Below, piece by piece: positions 17,997 to 26,743 of a DNA stretch of 64,000 bases. The position numbers and the translations under genes are program-made. Positions within the stretch are counted from its first letter, which is position 1, and the number at the start of each line of letters is the position of its first letter. This stretch comes from JBQTGK01 sp052400665 (GTDB taxonomy: Bacteria > Bacteroidota > Bacteroidia > Bacteroidales > Marinifilaceae): assembly GCA_052400665.1 (NCBI GenBank), contig JBQTGK010000002.1, one strand, 5' to 3'. The notes beneath the pieces were generated by a model. That model saw nothing but the letters and a program-made list of their open reading frames with translations. It was not told the DNA's origin and made no database searches.

Positions 17997-19010
17997 ATGA
18001 AAGCATCATTATACGAAGGTAACAAAACCTTCTCGGTAGTCGAAAAAGAAAAAGAAGCGCCAAAGGCTGGCGATGTAAGAGTAAAAGTAGCCTATTGTGG
18101 AGTTTGTGGAACAGATGTTCACATCTATCATGGTATGATGGATCAGCGTGTGAGTATTCCGGAAACAATCGGACATGAAATGTCTGGAATTATTGATGCT
18201 GTGGGGGAAGGAGTAACAGAATTTAAAGTGGGCGATAAAATTACAGTTCGACCATTGGATAACAGATTGGAAGAGGCTTCCGATAAAGGATATAGCCACA
18301 TTGCTAAAAAACTAAAATTTATTGGTATTGACAGCCCCGGTGCCATGCAGCAATACTGGAATGTTCCAGCATTTACATTGCACAAATTACAGGAAACAAC
18401 AGATTTGAAATTGGCTGCTTTAATCGAGCCTTTATCAGTTGCTTGTCATGATGTGCGCATGGGGCAGTTAAAAGCTGGCGAGACGGCAGTGGTATCAGGT
18501 GGTGGCCCTATTGGTTTACTAGTAGCCATGGTTGCCAAAAGTAAAGGTGCCAATGTAATCATTTCGGAGGTGAACGAGCTTCGCATTAAAATGGCCGAAG
18601 AAATGGGATTCGAAGTAGTAAATCCTGCTAAAACAGATTTAGTTGAGTATGTAGATAAAAAAACAAATGGAGCTCTAGCTGATGTGGTATTTGAGGTTGC
18701 CGGCGTACAGGCTTCATTGGATATCACTACAGAGGTAGTTGGCATACGAGGAAGAATTGTGTTGGTAGCTATTTATGGAGAAGCAAAACCTGTGAACTTA
18801 TTCAAATTTTTCTGGAAGGAATTGAGATTAATTGGAGCTCGTGTATACGAAAAAGAAGATTACGAAGAGTCAATTCGCTTGATCACAGAGAATAATTATC
18901 CTTTCGAAACAATTATAACGGATACAAAACCATTGGAACAAATTCAGGAGCTTTTCGAAAGCATTGATACCAATCCAAATGGAATGAAATTCTTAGTAGA
19001 CTGTCAGTAA
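17997..19010 (+). CDS. Zinc-type (MDR) alcohol/sugar-acid dehydrogenase
   Basis: NAD-dependent medium-chain dehydrogenase of the threonine/sorbitol/galactonate dehydrogenase group, 337 residues. The GroES-like domain has catalytic-zinc ligands Cys37 (YCGVCGTD) and His60-Glu61 (GHEMSG), plus Glu145 (LIEPLSVACHD). The Rossmann domain has GGGPIG (about 169-174), and the acidic residue after strand 2 (SEVNE) favours NAD. The segment at about 88-103 that normally carries four structural-zinc cysteines keeps its length but has none of them. In the AHG context the best candidate role is oxidation of 2-keto-3-deoxy-L-galactonate at C5, giving the diketo acid used by the next enzyme. L-galactonate or threonine-type substrates are alternatives. 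It heads a run of six plus-strand genes; the SDR gene follows after 53 bases. Confidence 0.82.
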   Translation: MKASLYEGNKTFSVVEKEKEAPKAGDVRVKVAYCGVCGTDVHIYHGMMDQRVSIPETIGHEMSGIIDAVGEGVTEFKVGDKITVRPLDNRLEEASDKGYSHIAKKLKFIGIDSPGAMQQYWNVPAFTLHKLQETTDLKLAALIEPLSVACHDVRMGQLKAGETAVVSGGGPIGLLVAMVAKSKGANVIISEVNELRIKMAEEMGFEVVNPAKTDLVEYVDKKTNGALADVVFEVAGVQASLDITTEVVGIRGRIVLVAIYGEAKPVNLFKFFWKELRLIGARVYEKEDYEESIRLITENNYPFETIITDTKPLEQIQELFESIDTNPNGMKFLVDCQ

Positions 19011-19063
19011 GGATTTATTCAATTAATATAGATAATTAACAAGTTCATAATAAAATAATCACA

Positions 19064-19834
19064 ATGAGTGTTTTAAATACATTTAATTTAGAGGGTAAAG
19101 TAGCTTTAGTAACAGGTTGCAAAAGAGGTATCGGAATGGGAATGGCAATTGCTTTGGCCGAAGCTGGTGCCGATATTATTGGTGTAAGTGCTTCATTAGA
19201 AAAGTCAGGAAGTGCTATTGAAAAAGCAGTTACTGCTGTAGGACGCAAATTTACTGCTTACACCTGTGATTTTAGTGATCGTAAATCTCTTTATGCATTC
19301 ATTAAAGAAGTAAAAGCTGAGAATCCAGTAATCGATATTCTGGTAAATAATGCAGGTACTATTTTAAGAGCGCCAGCGGCAGAACATCCAGACGAAATGT
19401 GGGATAAAGTAATTGAGGTAAACCAAAATGCTCAATTCATCTTAACACGTGAAATTGGTAAAGAAATGGTAGCACGTGGTGCTGGTAAAATTGTATTTAC
19501 AGCTTCATTATTAACCTTCCAGGGTGGAATTACCGTTCCAGGTTATGCCGCCAGTAAAGGTGCTATAGGTCAAATGACTATGGCTTTTGCTAATGAGTGG
19601 GCATCGAAAGGGGTTAATGTAAATGCTATTGCTCCTGGTTATATCGATACAGATAATACAGAAGCTTTGCGTAATGATCCTGTTCGTTCAGAACAAATTC
19701 TTTCTCGTATTCCTGCCGGAAGATGGGGTAAACCAGCAGATTTTGCAGGTCCAATCGTATTCCTTTGTTCAGATGCTGGTGCATATATGCAAGGTAGTAT
19801 TGTAACAGTTGATGGTGGCTGGATGGGACGATAG
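19064..19834 (+). CDS. KduD-like short-chain dehydrogenase (KDG/diketo-acid reductase)
   Basis: Classical SDR of 256 residues, closely resembling KduD (2-dehydro-3-deoxy-D-gluconate 5-dehydrogenase) over its length. The cofactor motif is TGCKRGIGMG (17-26), NNAG lies at about 95-98, and the catalytic residues are Ser148, Tyr161 and Lys165 (VPGYAASKGAIG). The C-terminal NVNAIAPGYIDTDNTEALR and IPAGRWGKPADFAGPIVFL are highly KduD-like. KduD interconverts 2-keto-3-deoxygluconate and a 2,5-diketo-3-deoxy acid, so here it could reduce the diketo acid formed by the upstream dehydrogenase to D-KDG, epimerising C5 of the AHG-derived keto acid. No pectin or alginate genes are seen in the window that would give the usual KduD substrate. 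The next gene is 247 bases away, past repeat-like DNA. Confidence 0.85.
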   Translation: MSVLNTFNLEGKVALVTGCKRGIGMGMAIALAEAGADIIGVSASLEKSGSAIEKAVTAVGRKFTAYTCDFSDRKSLYAFIKEVKAENPVIDILVNNAGTILRAPAAEHPDEMWDKVIEVNQNAQFILTREIGKEMVARGAGKIVFTASLLTFQGGITVPGYAASKGAIGQMTMAFANEWASKGVNVNAIAPGYIDTDNTEALRNDPVRSEQILSRIPAGRWGKPADFAGPIVFLCSDAGAYMQGSIVTVDGGWMGR

Positions 19835-19843
19835 TTCAAAATA

Positions 19844-19880
19844 GCTGTTAGAGATTAGCTTTAAGCTATTAGCTAACAGT
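19844..19880. repeat. Hairpin/repeat inside the AHG gene set
   Basis: CTGTTAG (19845-19851) pairs with CTAACAG (19873-19879), with an inner AGCTT/AAGCT pairing. It is built from AGCTATTAGC-type words that recur at about 20046-20080, just before the aldehyde dehydrogenase gene. It looks like a small dispersed intergenic repeat and might also act as a weak terminator, since TTTAT follows. Confidence 0.5.
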
Positions 19881-20081
19881 TTATGATACTCCGCTGGCTG
19901 TACTTATGAATCAATTAGGTTATTGTCAAATAATGATAAAAATGGTGAATCGTAAATTTAATAGAAGTACTAAAGAAATTTGCGTTACAAATAGTATTAT
20001 AGTTCAAACTAAGCTAAAATTTATTAGAAACTTTTATTGGCATAGGTTAGCAGCCAAAAGCCAATAGCTAAAAGCTAAAAA

Positions 20082-21530
20082 ATGGATCTAAATTTTAAAC
20101 AATATATCAATGGAGCCTGGGTAGCTCCAACAAATGGACGTACTGCTGATGTTTTAAATCCGTCGAACGACGAGATTGTAGGAACAGTAGCAAACGGAAA
20201 CGAAGAGGATGCTGTTGTTGCACTTGAGGCTGCAGAAAAAGCACAAAAAGGATGGGCGAAGATTCCTGCTCGCAAAAGAGCTGAATTGATGTATGCCTTT
20301 GTTGCGGAAATTAAAGCCAATCGTGAAGAGCTGGCAACCGTTTTAACCAAAGAACAAGGGAAGCTTTTTAAAGTAGCTCAGTTCGAGGTTGATGTTTGTT
20401 GTTCGTTTATTGAATATGCTTGCGAGTGGGCACGTCGTATCGAAGGGGATATTATTCCTTCTGATAACGAAAACGAGCAAATCTGGATTCAGAAAATCCC
20501 TCGCGGAGTAGTGGTAGCCATTACGGCATGGAATTTTCCATTGGCTTTAGCGGGTCGTAAAATTGGACCAGCTTTGGTGGCGGGTAATACTATTGTTGTG
20601 AAACCTACTACGGAAACGCCAATGTCTACTTTAATGTTGGGTGAACTGGCAAAGAAAGCCGGTATTCCTGATGGTGTTTTAAATATCATTACAGGTCCTG
20701 GTCGTACCATGGGAACAGCACTTTGTAAGAATGAAATCACAAAAATGGTGAGCATGACAGGTAGTACTCCTGCAGGACAAGCTATTTTTAAATCAGCTTC
20801 AGAGAACCTGGCTCACGTACAATTAGAGTTAGGTGGAAAAGCGCCATTTATAGCTTTCGAAGATTGTGATGTCGATGCAGCGGTTGAAGGTGCATTGCAT
20901 TCTCGTTTTGATAATTGTGGTCAGGTTTGTACTTGTAACGAACGTATGTATGTTCACGAAGATATTTACGATGTGTTCATGGAGAAATTCATGGCTAAAG
21001 TCAAAGAAATCAAAGTAGGCGATCCTTTCGATGCAACTTCTGATATGGGAGCGAAAGTAAACAAATCGGAGTTAAAGCACATGCACGAATTGGTTGAGGT
21101 AAGTTTGAAAGAGGGAGCTACTTTAGCTTACGGAGGAAAAGCTCCAGAAGGTGCTGAATTCGAAAAAGGAAACTGGTTTATGCCGACTATCCTTACCGAT
21201 GTGAAGCAGAATATGACTATTGTTCATGAAGAGGCATTCGGACCAATTCTACCCGTAATTAAATTTTCATCTTTCGATCAGGTAATCGAATATGCGAATG
21301 ATTGTGAGTTTGGTTTGGCTGCTATGGTTTATACCAACGATATGAACAAAATCATGAGCTGTAATAGTGAATTAGATTTCGGTGAGATTTATATCAATCG
21401 TGGACATGGTGAGCTTCACCAGGGATTCCATAATGGATATAAGATGTCTGGAACAGGTGGAGAAGATGGAAAATATGGCTTCGAGCAATACCTGGAAAAG
21501 AAAACTTTCTACGTAAGGTTTAAAGGTTAA
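20082..21530 (+). CDS. Aldehyde dehydrogenase, AldA-like (candidate AHG dehydrogenase)
   Basis: NAD(P)-dependent aldehyde dehydrogenase of 482 residues that probably oxidises 3,6-anhydro-L-galactose to 3,6-anhydro-L-galactonate, the first step of AHG catabolism. Motifs: ITAWNFPLALAGRKIGPALVAGN (substrate and cofactor loop, about 147-169), VVKPTTETP, GSTPAG, the general base Glu249 in LELGGK, and nucleophile Cys283 in NCGQVCTCNER. The closest recognisable relatives by motif are lactaldehyde/glycolaldehyde dehydrogenases (AldA), the same branch as characterised AHG dehydrogenases of agar degraders. Lactaldehyde or succinate-semialdehyde oxidation is the alternative. Adjacency to the cycloisomerase gene (93 bases) supports the AHG role. 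Confidence 0.85.
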   Translation: MDLNFKQYINGAWVAPTNGRTADVLNPSNDEIVGTVANGNEEDAVVALEAAEKAQKGWAKIPARKRAELMYAFVAEIKANREELATVLTKEQGKLFKVAQFEVDVCCSFIEYACEWARRIEGDIIPSDNENEQIWIQKIPRGVVVAITAWNFPLALAGRKIGPALVAGNTIVVKPTTETPMSTLMLGELAKKAGIPDGVLNIITGPGRTMGTALCKNEITKMVSMTGSTPAGQAIFKSASENLAHVQLELGGKAPFIAFEDCDVDAAVEGALHSRFDNCGQVCTCNERMYVHEDIYDVFMEKFMAKVKEIKVGDPFDATSDMGAKVNKSELKHMHELVEVSLKEGATLAYGGKAPEGAEFEKGNWFMPTILTDVKQNMTIVHEEAFGPILPVIKFSSFDQVIEYANDCEFGLAAMVYTNDMNKIMSCNSELDFGEIYINRGHGELHQGFHNGYKMSGTGGEDGKYGFEQYLEKKTFYVRFKG

Positions 21531-21623
21531 TTTAAATACAATACGCAATGAATTATTCCTACGTCATTTCTAATTAGGAGATGGCGTAGGTTTGGTTTAA
21601 GGCTTGCTTATAAAATAGAAAAA

Positions 21624-22715
21624 ATGAGTAGTAAGATTTCAAATATAAAAGTGCAATTGTTTAAAGTTCCTCTTCCTGAGGTACTTTCCGATGCCAAACA
21701 CGGAGATCATTTTCATTTTGAATTGGTAACGGCAACAATTACTCTTGAAGATGGTAGCGAGGGGACTGGTTATACCTATACAGGAGGTAAAGGTGGTCAT
21801 GCCATAAAAGCGATGATTGAACATGATTTTGCACCGGTTCTTATAGGTAAAGATGCTGATAAAATTGAAGAACTTCATGATTTTATGTGGTGGCACATCC
21901 ATTATGTTGGTCGTGGAGGTATTGATGCTTTTGCAATGGCAGCTATTGATATTGCCTTATGGGATATTCGCTGTAAAAAAGCGGGAGAACCATTATGGAA
22001 AGTCGCTGGAGGAGCAAATAATACATGTAAAGCATATTGTGGTGGTATCGATTTAATGTTTCCATTACCAAAGTTATTGGATAACATTAGAGGATATCTG
22101 GATAGAGGATTTAGTGCTGTGAAAATTAAGATTGGGCGTGATATTCTCGATGAAGATATTGAACGTATCAAAGCAGTTCGCGAACTAATTGGTCCGGACG
22201 TAACTTTTATGGTAGATGCCAATTATTCAATGAGCGTAGAGAAAGCCATCGAAGCTGCCAATCGATTCAAGCAATATAATATTTATTGGTTCGAAGAGCC
22301 AACAATTCCAGATAACTATAAAGGATATGCCGAGATTGCCGATGCAACAGGAATGCCTTTAGCAATGGGCGAAAATCTTCATTCTATTCATGAGTTTGAA
22401 TATGCTATGGCAGATTCGAAATTGTCTTTTGTTCAGCCAGATGCATCCAACTGCGCTGGAATTACCGGATGGTTAAAGGCCGCTAAATTAGCTGCAGAGA
22501 ATAACATTCCAGTATGTTCTCATGGAATGCAGGAGTTGCATGTTAGTCTTGTTTCTTCTCAGCCAAATGCAGGTTGGATTGAGGTGCACAGTTTCCCTAT
22601 TGATGAATATACAACTCGTCCTTTGGTAGTTGAAAATTACCGAGCAGTTGCTCCTGATTATGCAGGTGTAGGAGTGATTTTCGATTGGGAAAAATTGGCT
22701 CCTTATAAAGAGTAA
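21624..22715 (+). CDS. Enolase-superfamily enzyme, candidate 3,6-anhydro-L-galactonate cycloisomerase
   Basis: Mandelate-racemase-group enolase-superfamily protein, 363 residues. The KxK motif is at Lys167/Lys169 (VKIKIGR), metal ligands are Asp198 (MVDANYS), Glu224 (WFEEP) and Glu250 (MGEN), and the second acid-base dyad is Asp273 (VQPDAS) and His300 (CSHGMQE). The capping domain is complete. Next to AHG dehydrogenase-like and KduD-like genes, the likely reaction is ring opening of 3,6-anhydro-L-galactonate to 2-keto-3-deoxy-L-galactonate, as done by known AHGA cycloisomerases of this superfamily. A sugar-acid dehydratase (L-fuconate or galactonate type) cannot be excluded from motifs alone. 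The epimerase gene follows after 26 bases, so the two are surely co-transcribed. Confidence 0.82.
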   Translation: MSSKISNIKVQLFKVPLPEVLSDAKHGDHFHFELVTATITLEDGSEGTGYTYTGGKGGHAIKAMIEHDFAPVLIGKDADKIEELHDFMWWHIHYVGRGGIDAFAMAAIDIALWDIRCKKAGEPLWKVAGGANNTCKAYCGGIDLMFPLPKLLDNIRGYLDRGFSAVKIKIGRDILDEDIERIKAVRELIGPDVTFMVDANYSMSVEKAIEAANRFKQYNIYWFEEPTIPDNYKGYAEIADATGMPLAMGENLHSIHEFEYAMADSKLSFVQPDASNCAGITGWLKAAKLAAENNIPVCSHGMQELHVSLVSSQPNAGWIEVHSFPIDEYTTRPLVVENYRAVAPDYAGVGVIFDWEKLAPYKE

Positions 22716-22741
22716 TCAGTATTCATTCATATCTGAACAAA

Positions 22742-23791
22742 ATGAAAAATCAAAAATCCCGTTTTGGAGAATATCAAGGTGAAGCAATAGAATTGTTTCA
22801 TTTGGAAAATGACAATGGAATGATTGTAAAAATCATGAACTATGGTGCTACGATTACGTCCATTTCGATTCCATCGGAAAATAACTCTAAAAGAATAGAA
22901 CTGGCTTGTGGTTTCGATAATTTCGATGCTTATTTTGCAAAAGAATATAAAGAAAATTCACCTTATTTTGGATGTACGGTAGGCCGATATTGCTCCCAGA
23001 TAAAAGATGCAAAGTTTGCCATAGATGGAAAAGAATACCAATTGGCTAAGAACTGTGGTGAAAATAACCTGCATGGTGGAACTGTTGGTTTCGATAAAAA
23101 AGTTTGGCAAGCAGAAAGTACAAATGCCGACAATTCGGTAGGTGTGCAATTGAAGTTAAAAAGTGCTGATTTGGAAGAAGGTTTTCCTGGTAATGTTGCT
23201 TCTACTGTTACTTTCATGCTTACTAATGATAATGAGATTCAAATTACTTATCAGGCTACAACCGATAAAACAACACCGCTTTCACTAACGAATCATACCT
23301 ATTTTAATTTATCTGGATTTAAAAATGATATCACCGATCATAAGGTATCCGTTTTAACAGGAAAGCGTTTAGAAACGGATGAGACTGGCGCTGCTACCGG
23401 AGTTATTCTAGATTTAGATAATGCAATTGATGATTTGCGAGAAGGAAAAATTGTAGCAGATGTCCACAAAGCAATGGAGACAGGCTTCGAACATTTTTTT
23501 GTTTTTGAAGATGCAAATTTCGAATTGCAAAAGGTTGCTGAGGTAGTAGATCCAGAAAGTGGACGCAAACTAGAAGTGGAAACCTCTGAACCATGCATGC
23601 TTTTTTACACAGGAATGTACACTTCAGATGAATTGAAACGCGAAAATGGCGATCAATTTGGAAAATATCGTGGCTTTTGTTGTGAAACGCATCGATACCA
23701 AAATGGTCCCAATATAGAAGGATCTCCGAAAACGATGACGAGACCCAATGAGTTTTTTAAAAGTAAAACTGTGTTTCGGTTGACTTTTTAA
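22742..23791 (+). CDS. galM: Aldose 1-epimerase (galactose mutarotase)
   Basis: Interconverts alpha and beta anomers of galactose or a related aldose. The 349-residue protein has the GalM motifs: VGRYCSQI (Arg82), NNLHGG (His111), LTNHTYFNL (His185, catalytic acid) and the catalytic base Glu315 in CCETHRYQNGPN. No signal peptide is present, so it acts in the cytoplasm. Within the agar locus it would handle the D-galactose released by GH117, or the anomers of AHG entering the aldehyde dehydrogenase. It lies 26 bases after the cycloisomerase gene and 42 before the permease gene. Confidence 0.9.
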   Translation: MKNQKSRFGEYQGEAIELFHLENDNGMIVKIMNYGATITSISIPSENNSKRIELACGFDNFDAYFAKEYKENSPYFGCTVGRYCSQIKDAKFAIDGKEYQLAKNCGENNLHGGTVGFDKKVWQAESTNADNSVGVQLKLKSADLEEGFPGNVASTVTFMLTNDNEIQITYQATTDKTTPLSLTNHTYFNLSGFKNDITDHKVSVLTGKRLETDETGAATGVILDLDNAIDDLREGKIVADVHKAMETGFEHFFVFEDANFELQKVAEVVDPESGRKLEVETSEPCMLFYTGMYTSDELKRENGDQFGKYRGFCCETHRYQNGPNIEGSPKTMTRPNEFFKSKTVFRLTF

Positions 23792-23833
23792 TCTAATCCA
23801 GAAGAATAAACTAATCACATAAAAATTGTAATT

Positions 23834-24847
23834 ATGATTGAAGGAATTATATGGGCCATATTTGCCGGATTAATGCTGGGAACTTATGCCTTACCCGAAA
23901 AATTTACCAAAGACTTTGAGTTTGAGAATACCTGGGGTTTAATGTTTACTTTAAATATGTTTTTGATTCCCATTATTTCAGCTTTATTGCTGATTAAAGG
24001 TTTTGGAGGTATCCTTAATGGAATTCCAATGGACATTTTGTTGAAAATGGGAATCGCAAGTATTCTTTGGGGAGTAGGTGTAATGATGTGGGGAAAAGCA
24101 ATCAACCACATTGGATTATCTCTTGGTTTTTCAATTTTTATAGGAACCGTAATTTTAGTAGGTTCACTATTACCATTCTTAGTTGATGGATTGCCATCGG
24201 GTAATATGCTGATTTATATTCTTTCAGGTATTGCAATTGTATTAGTGGGTATTATTGTAAATGGTAAAGCAGGAATTCTACGAGAGCATGATGAAAAAAC
24301 AGATAGCTCGTCTGATAAAAAATCAATGGGAGCAGGTATTACCATTGCTGTTGTTGGTGGATTATTAGCTACCGGATTTAGTTTTGCCAATGCCGTAGGA
24401 CGTCCTTATTTGCATGAAGCTTGTCAGGCTGCAGGAAATTCGGAATGGGTAACTTCAGTAGCAGTTATGTTTGTAATTTATGTTTGTGGAGGTTTATTTG
24501 TAGTTCCGTATTTTGTTGTGAAATTGAGTCAAAATTCGTTATGGTCTAATTTTAAAACACCTCACCTTACAAAAAATGCGATAATGACACTTTGCATGGC
24601 AGTTTTAAACTTTGCAGCATCGGCAGTTTTTGCTTATGCGGCTTTTAAGTTGGGAAAAGCTGGAAATACAGTTGGATATGCAATTTTTAATACCATATCG
24701 GTGGCTGTAGCTATTATAGGTGGTTTGCTTACCAGCGAGTGGGCAAAAGCTTCGGGAAAAGCAAGAATGTATTTGTATCTCGGACTGGCAAGTATGATAA
24801 TTGGTGTACTTGTAATTGCTATTGGCAATAGTCAGGGAATGATGTAA
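23834..24847 (+). CDS. RhaT-family (DMT superfamily) sugar permease
   Basis: Inner-membrane permease of 337 residues with about ten hydrophobic helices and no signal peptide. The pattern GIIWAIFAGLMLGTYALPEKF, ILWGVGVMMWGKAINHIGLSLGFSIFIGTV and ATGFSFANAVGRP resembles the L-rhamnose:H+ symporter (RhaT) family, including the helix 3-4 region. A hydrophilic insert (about 152-175) lies between helices 5 and 6. As the last gene of the AHG set it is a good candidate for cytoplasmic uptake of AHG or galactose from the periplasm, where GH117 should release them; the substrate is inferred. A strong terminator follows. Confidence 0.8.
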   Translation: MIEGIIWAIFAGLMLGTYALPEKFTKDFEFENTWGLMFTLNMFLIPIISALLLIKGFGGILNGIPMDILLKMGIASILWGVGVMMWGKAINHIGLSLGFSIFIGTVILVGSLLPFLVDGLPSGNMLIYILSGIAIVLVGIIVNGKAGILREHDEKTDSSSDKKSMGAGITIAVVGGLLATGFSFANAVGRPYLHEACQAAGNSEWVTSVAVMFVIYVCGGLFVVPYFVVKLSQNSLWSNFKTPHLTKNAIMTLCMAVLNFAASAVFAYAAFKLGKAGNTVGYAIFNTISVAVAIIGGLLTSEWAKASGKARMYLYLGLASMIIGVLVIAIGNSQGMM

Positions 24848-24874
24848 TATTGTTTTTAGTACAATCATATTGAA

Positions 24875-24908
24875 AAAGGCCAAAATCTTTAAGATTTTGG
24901 CCTTTCTT
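24875..24908 (+). terminator. Rho-independent terminator ending the AHG gene set
   Basis: AAAGGCCAAAATC and its complement form a 13-15-bp stem with a very short loop and end in CTTTCTTCTT, 28 bases after the permease stop codon. Confidence 0.8.
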
Positions 24909-24939
24909 CTTAAACACAGATCTTTCTGATTGTTGTATT

Positions 24940-25050
24940 TTTTAGGTCGCCTTGAGTTTTTTCCTTAGTTTTTGGGTCAAGCCAAAAAGTAAGAGCCCTT
25001 CCGGCTCGAGGATAAAAGAATGAAAAGTCAAAAAATAGATGACCAAACAA
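24940..25050. repeat. Repeat-like intergenic remnant after the PUL
   Basis: The stretch has the look of a dispersed Bacteroidota intergenic element: TCGCCTTGAGTTTTTTCC, then an imperfect palindrome TTTTTGGGTCAAGCCAAAAA, then AGCCCTTCCGGCTCG with a small GAGCC/GGCTC hairpin. No coding frame is supported. It marks the right edge of the PUL. Confidence 0.4.
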
Positions 25051-25146
25051 GTAAGCTTATGCAGATCAATTTACTCCTCAATTGTGAAAACTTTCATTCC
25101 TGTTGGTGATTTCCTTTAATCACGTATGTTTTTACAAGATATTCTA

Positions 25147-26556
25147 TTATTTCGAATATTGATCGATAATTAGTTTAATAGCTCGCTGGCAAGCCGGGCA
25201 AAATTCATTGTGACGGGTGAACATGATACAGTTGGCAGCACTTCTATACAAACCTTTCGATTTGTATTGAGCACCTTCAAAAGCACCAACTTCTCCGCTG
25301 TGTTCCATATTCGATAAAAGTTCATTGTCCCAGGCTTTTTTCTTCATAAAGAATTCTTCCATTACCTTTTCATCGACTTTTGCTTTACGCATTTCTACAC
25401 GTTTTTTCTGAGTAGCAATGCTGTGCTTGTCGTATTTTTCTTTTTCCCAAGGTGTTGGAATAGGCGTTCCGGGAGTTAGAATGTCTTTCCATTTTATACT
25501 TTCCGGATCAGCATTAGCGGTTACGTTCAGTTCCCATGGTTCTTGGTGTTCCGCATCCATTTCGTAAGCTGTTGCTGAGGTGTAATACTCATCGGCCAAA
25601 TCGGCAAAATGATGACCAAATTCGTGTACAAACAAATATTCCTGAAAAGCATTATCAGCGGCAGCTGTAATATAAAGATTGTAAATACCTCCTCCTCCAT
25701 AAATCGAATCGTTCATTAAAATGGCTGTAAATTCGTAAGGAACAGCAGCTGCCGCGTTACGAATGGTTTTGTTATCGAATCCCAAAGCATACCGTTCCGA
25801 ATCGAAAGCACCGTAAGTTACCGAAAGAGCCGAGCGTGTATGAATATCCTGATGGGGATGATTCACACCAGAGTCGGGCGATGGTGTTTCAACTGCACGA
25901 ATCGAAAACTTATTTTTAGAAGAAGCAAAAGGCTCGGTACTCAACAAAACTTCGGCAAAACGTTTTGCATCTTTCCTAAATTTGCTCATGTCATTTTTTG
26001 CGTATCCTTCGCCCAATACCACAATGTCAACTTGTTTTTCAGGTTTTCCGTTTACCACAATATCAATGGTATTGTAATGGTTTTTTACAGCACTTGGAAA
26101 TGCACGATGATGTTTTGGATTTACTCTGTAGGTCCAAACCGGATCGAATCCATTATTAATATTTCTTTTCAGAATGGTAACATTAACATCAGTTTTGGGC
26201 CAGGGGAAACGTAACGATTCATGAAAGCTGCCCCATTCTTTTTCTGCTTCGGGTGTGGTTTCCCATTCTCCGTAAATACTTGCAAATCCTCTCGAATAAA
26301 GTAGTTTTCCTGATTTTGGATCTTTCACCTCGAAGAAATATTTTCCCAGTCGCAGTTCATCGATTAAAACCGTTTTGCTACCGGCCCATTCGCCATCGTT
26401 AAGCATTTGGTCGAAGGCAAAATGTTCTTCTGTTGCGGTACCTACATGGTTATAATCCAGTCGCATGCAGGCAGAGGTAAAATAATCGGCATATTGTGCC
26501 TTGGTAAACAGAGAAATACCCATTAGCATTACAGCACATACAAAAAATTTTTTCAT
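25147..26556 (-). CDS. M64-family (IgA peptidase-like) secreted metallopeptidase
   Basis: Secreted zinc peptidase of 469 residues. A signal peptide (MKKFFVCAVMLMGISLFTKAQ) is followed by an N-terminal beta domain (about 22-160) of the kind paired with peptidase M64 in Bacteroidota, then the catalytic domain with VVLGEGY and the zinc signature HEFGHHFADLADEY (His311, Glu312, His315, with the DEY met-zincin-like third-ligand region). Cys residues near the C-terminus (NCIM, FCPACQ) fit the family. There is no T9SS domain. The protein target is unknown; the IgA link comes from the family founder only. It is a monocistronic minus-strand gene between the PUL and the divergent DUF554 gene. Confidence 0.9.
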   Translation of the reverse strand: MKKFFVCAVMLMGISLFTKAQYADYFTSACMRLDYNHVGTATEEHFAFDQMLNDGEWAGSKTVLIDELRLGKYFFEVKDPKSGKLLYSRGFASIYGEWETTPEAEKEWGSFHESLRFPWPKTDVNVTILKRNINNGFDPVWTYRVNPKHHRAFPSAVKNHYNTIDIVVNGKPEKQVDIVVLGEGYAKNDMSKFRKDAKRFAEVLLSTEPFASSKNKFSIRAVETPSPDSGVNHPHQDIHTRSALSVTYGAFDSERYALGFDNKTIRNAAAAVPYEFTAILMNDSIYGGGGIYNLYITAAADNAFQEYLFVHEFGHHFADLADEYYTSATAYEMDAEHQEPWELNVTANADPESIKWKDILTPGTPIPTPWEKEKYDKHSIATQKKRVEMRKAKVDEKVMEEFFMKKKAWDNELLSNMEHSGEVGAFEGAQYKSKGLYRSAANCIMFTRHNEFCPACQRAIKLIIDQYSK

Positions 26557-26743
26557 AGTATTTGTGTCTTTTCTTAGTGTTGGTTTTGATGCACAAGATA
26601 AGGAATATCAATTATTTTAAAGATGCATAAAATCATATCTAAAAACTTATGCATTTATTAATAATCTCTCTTTTTTCTCCTCGTTTAATCAGCTTCCGAA
26701 TATTTCTTTTAATTTAGATTTTTTGTAACAATACACATTTTTT

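Noticed and set aside
17997..24847. Oxidative L-fucose or galactonate pathway as the role of the MDR/SDR/ALDH/enolase genes
   Set aside because: Motifs alone allow it, but a KduD-like rather than fucose-type SDR and the adjacent GH117 and GH86 genes fit AHG better. Kept as an alternative, not excluded.
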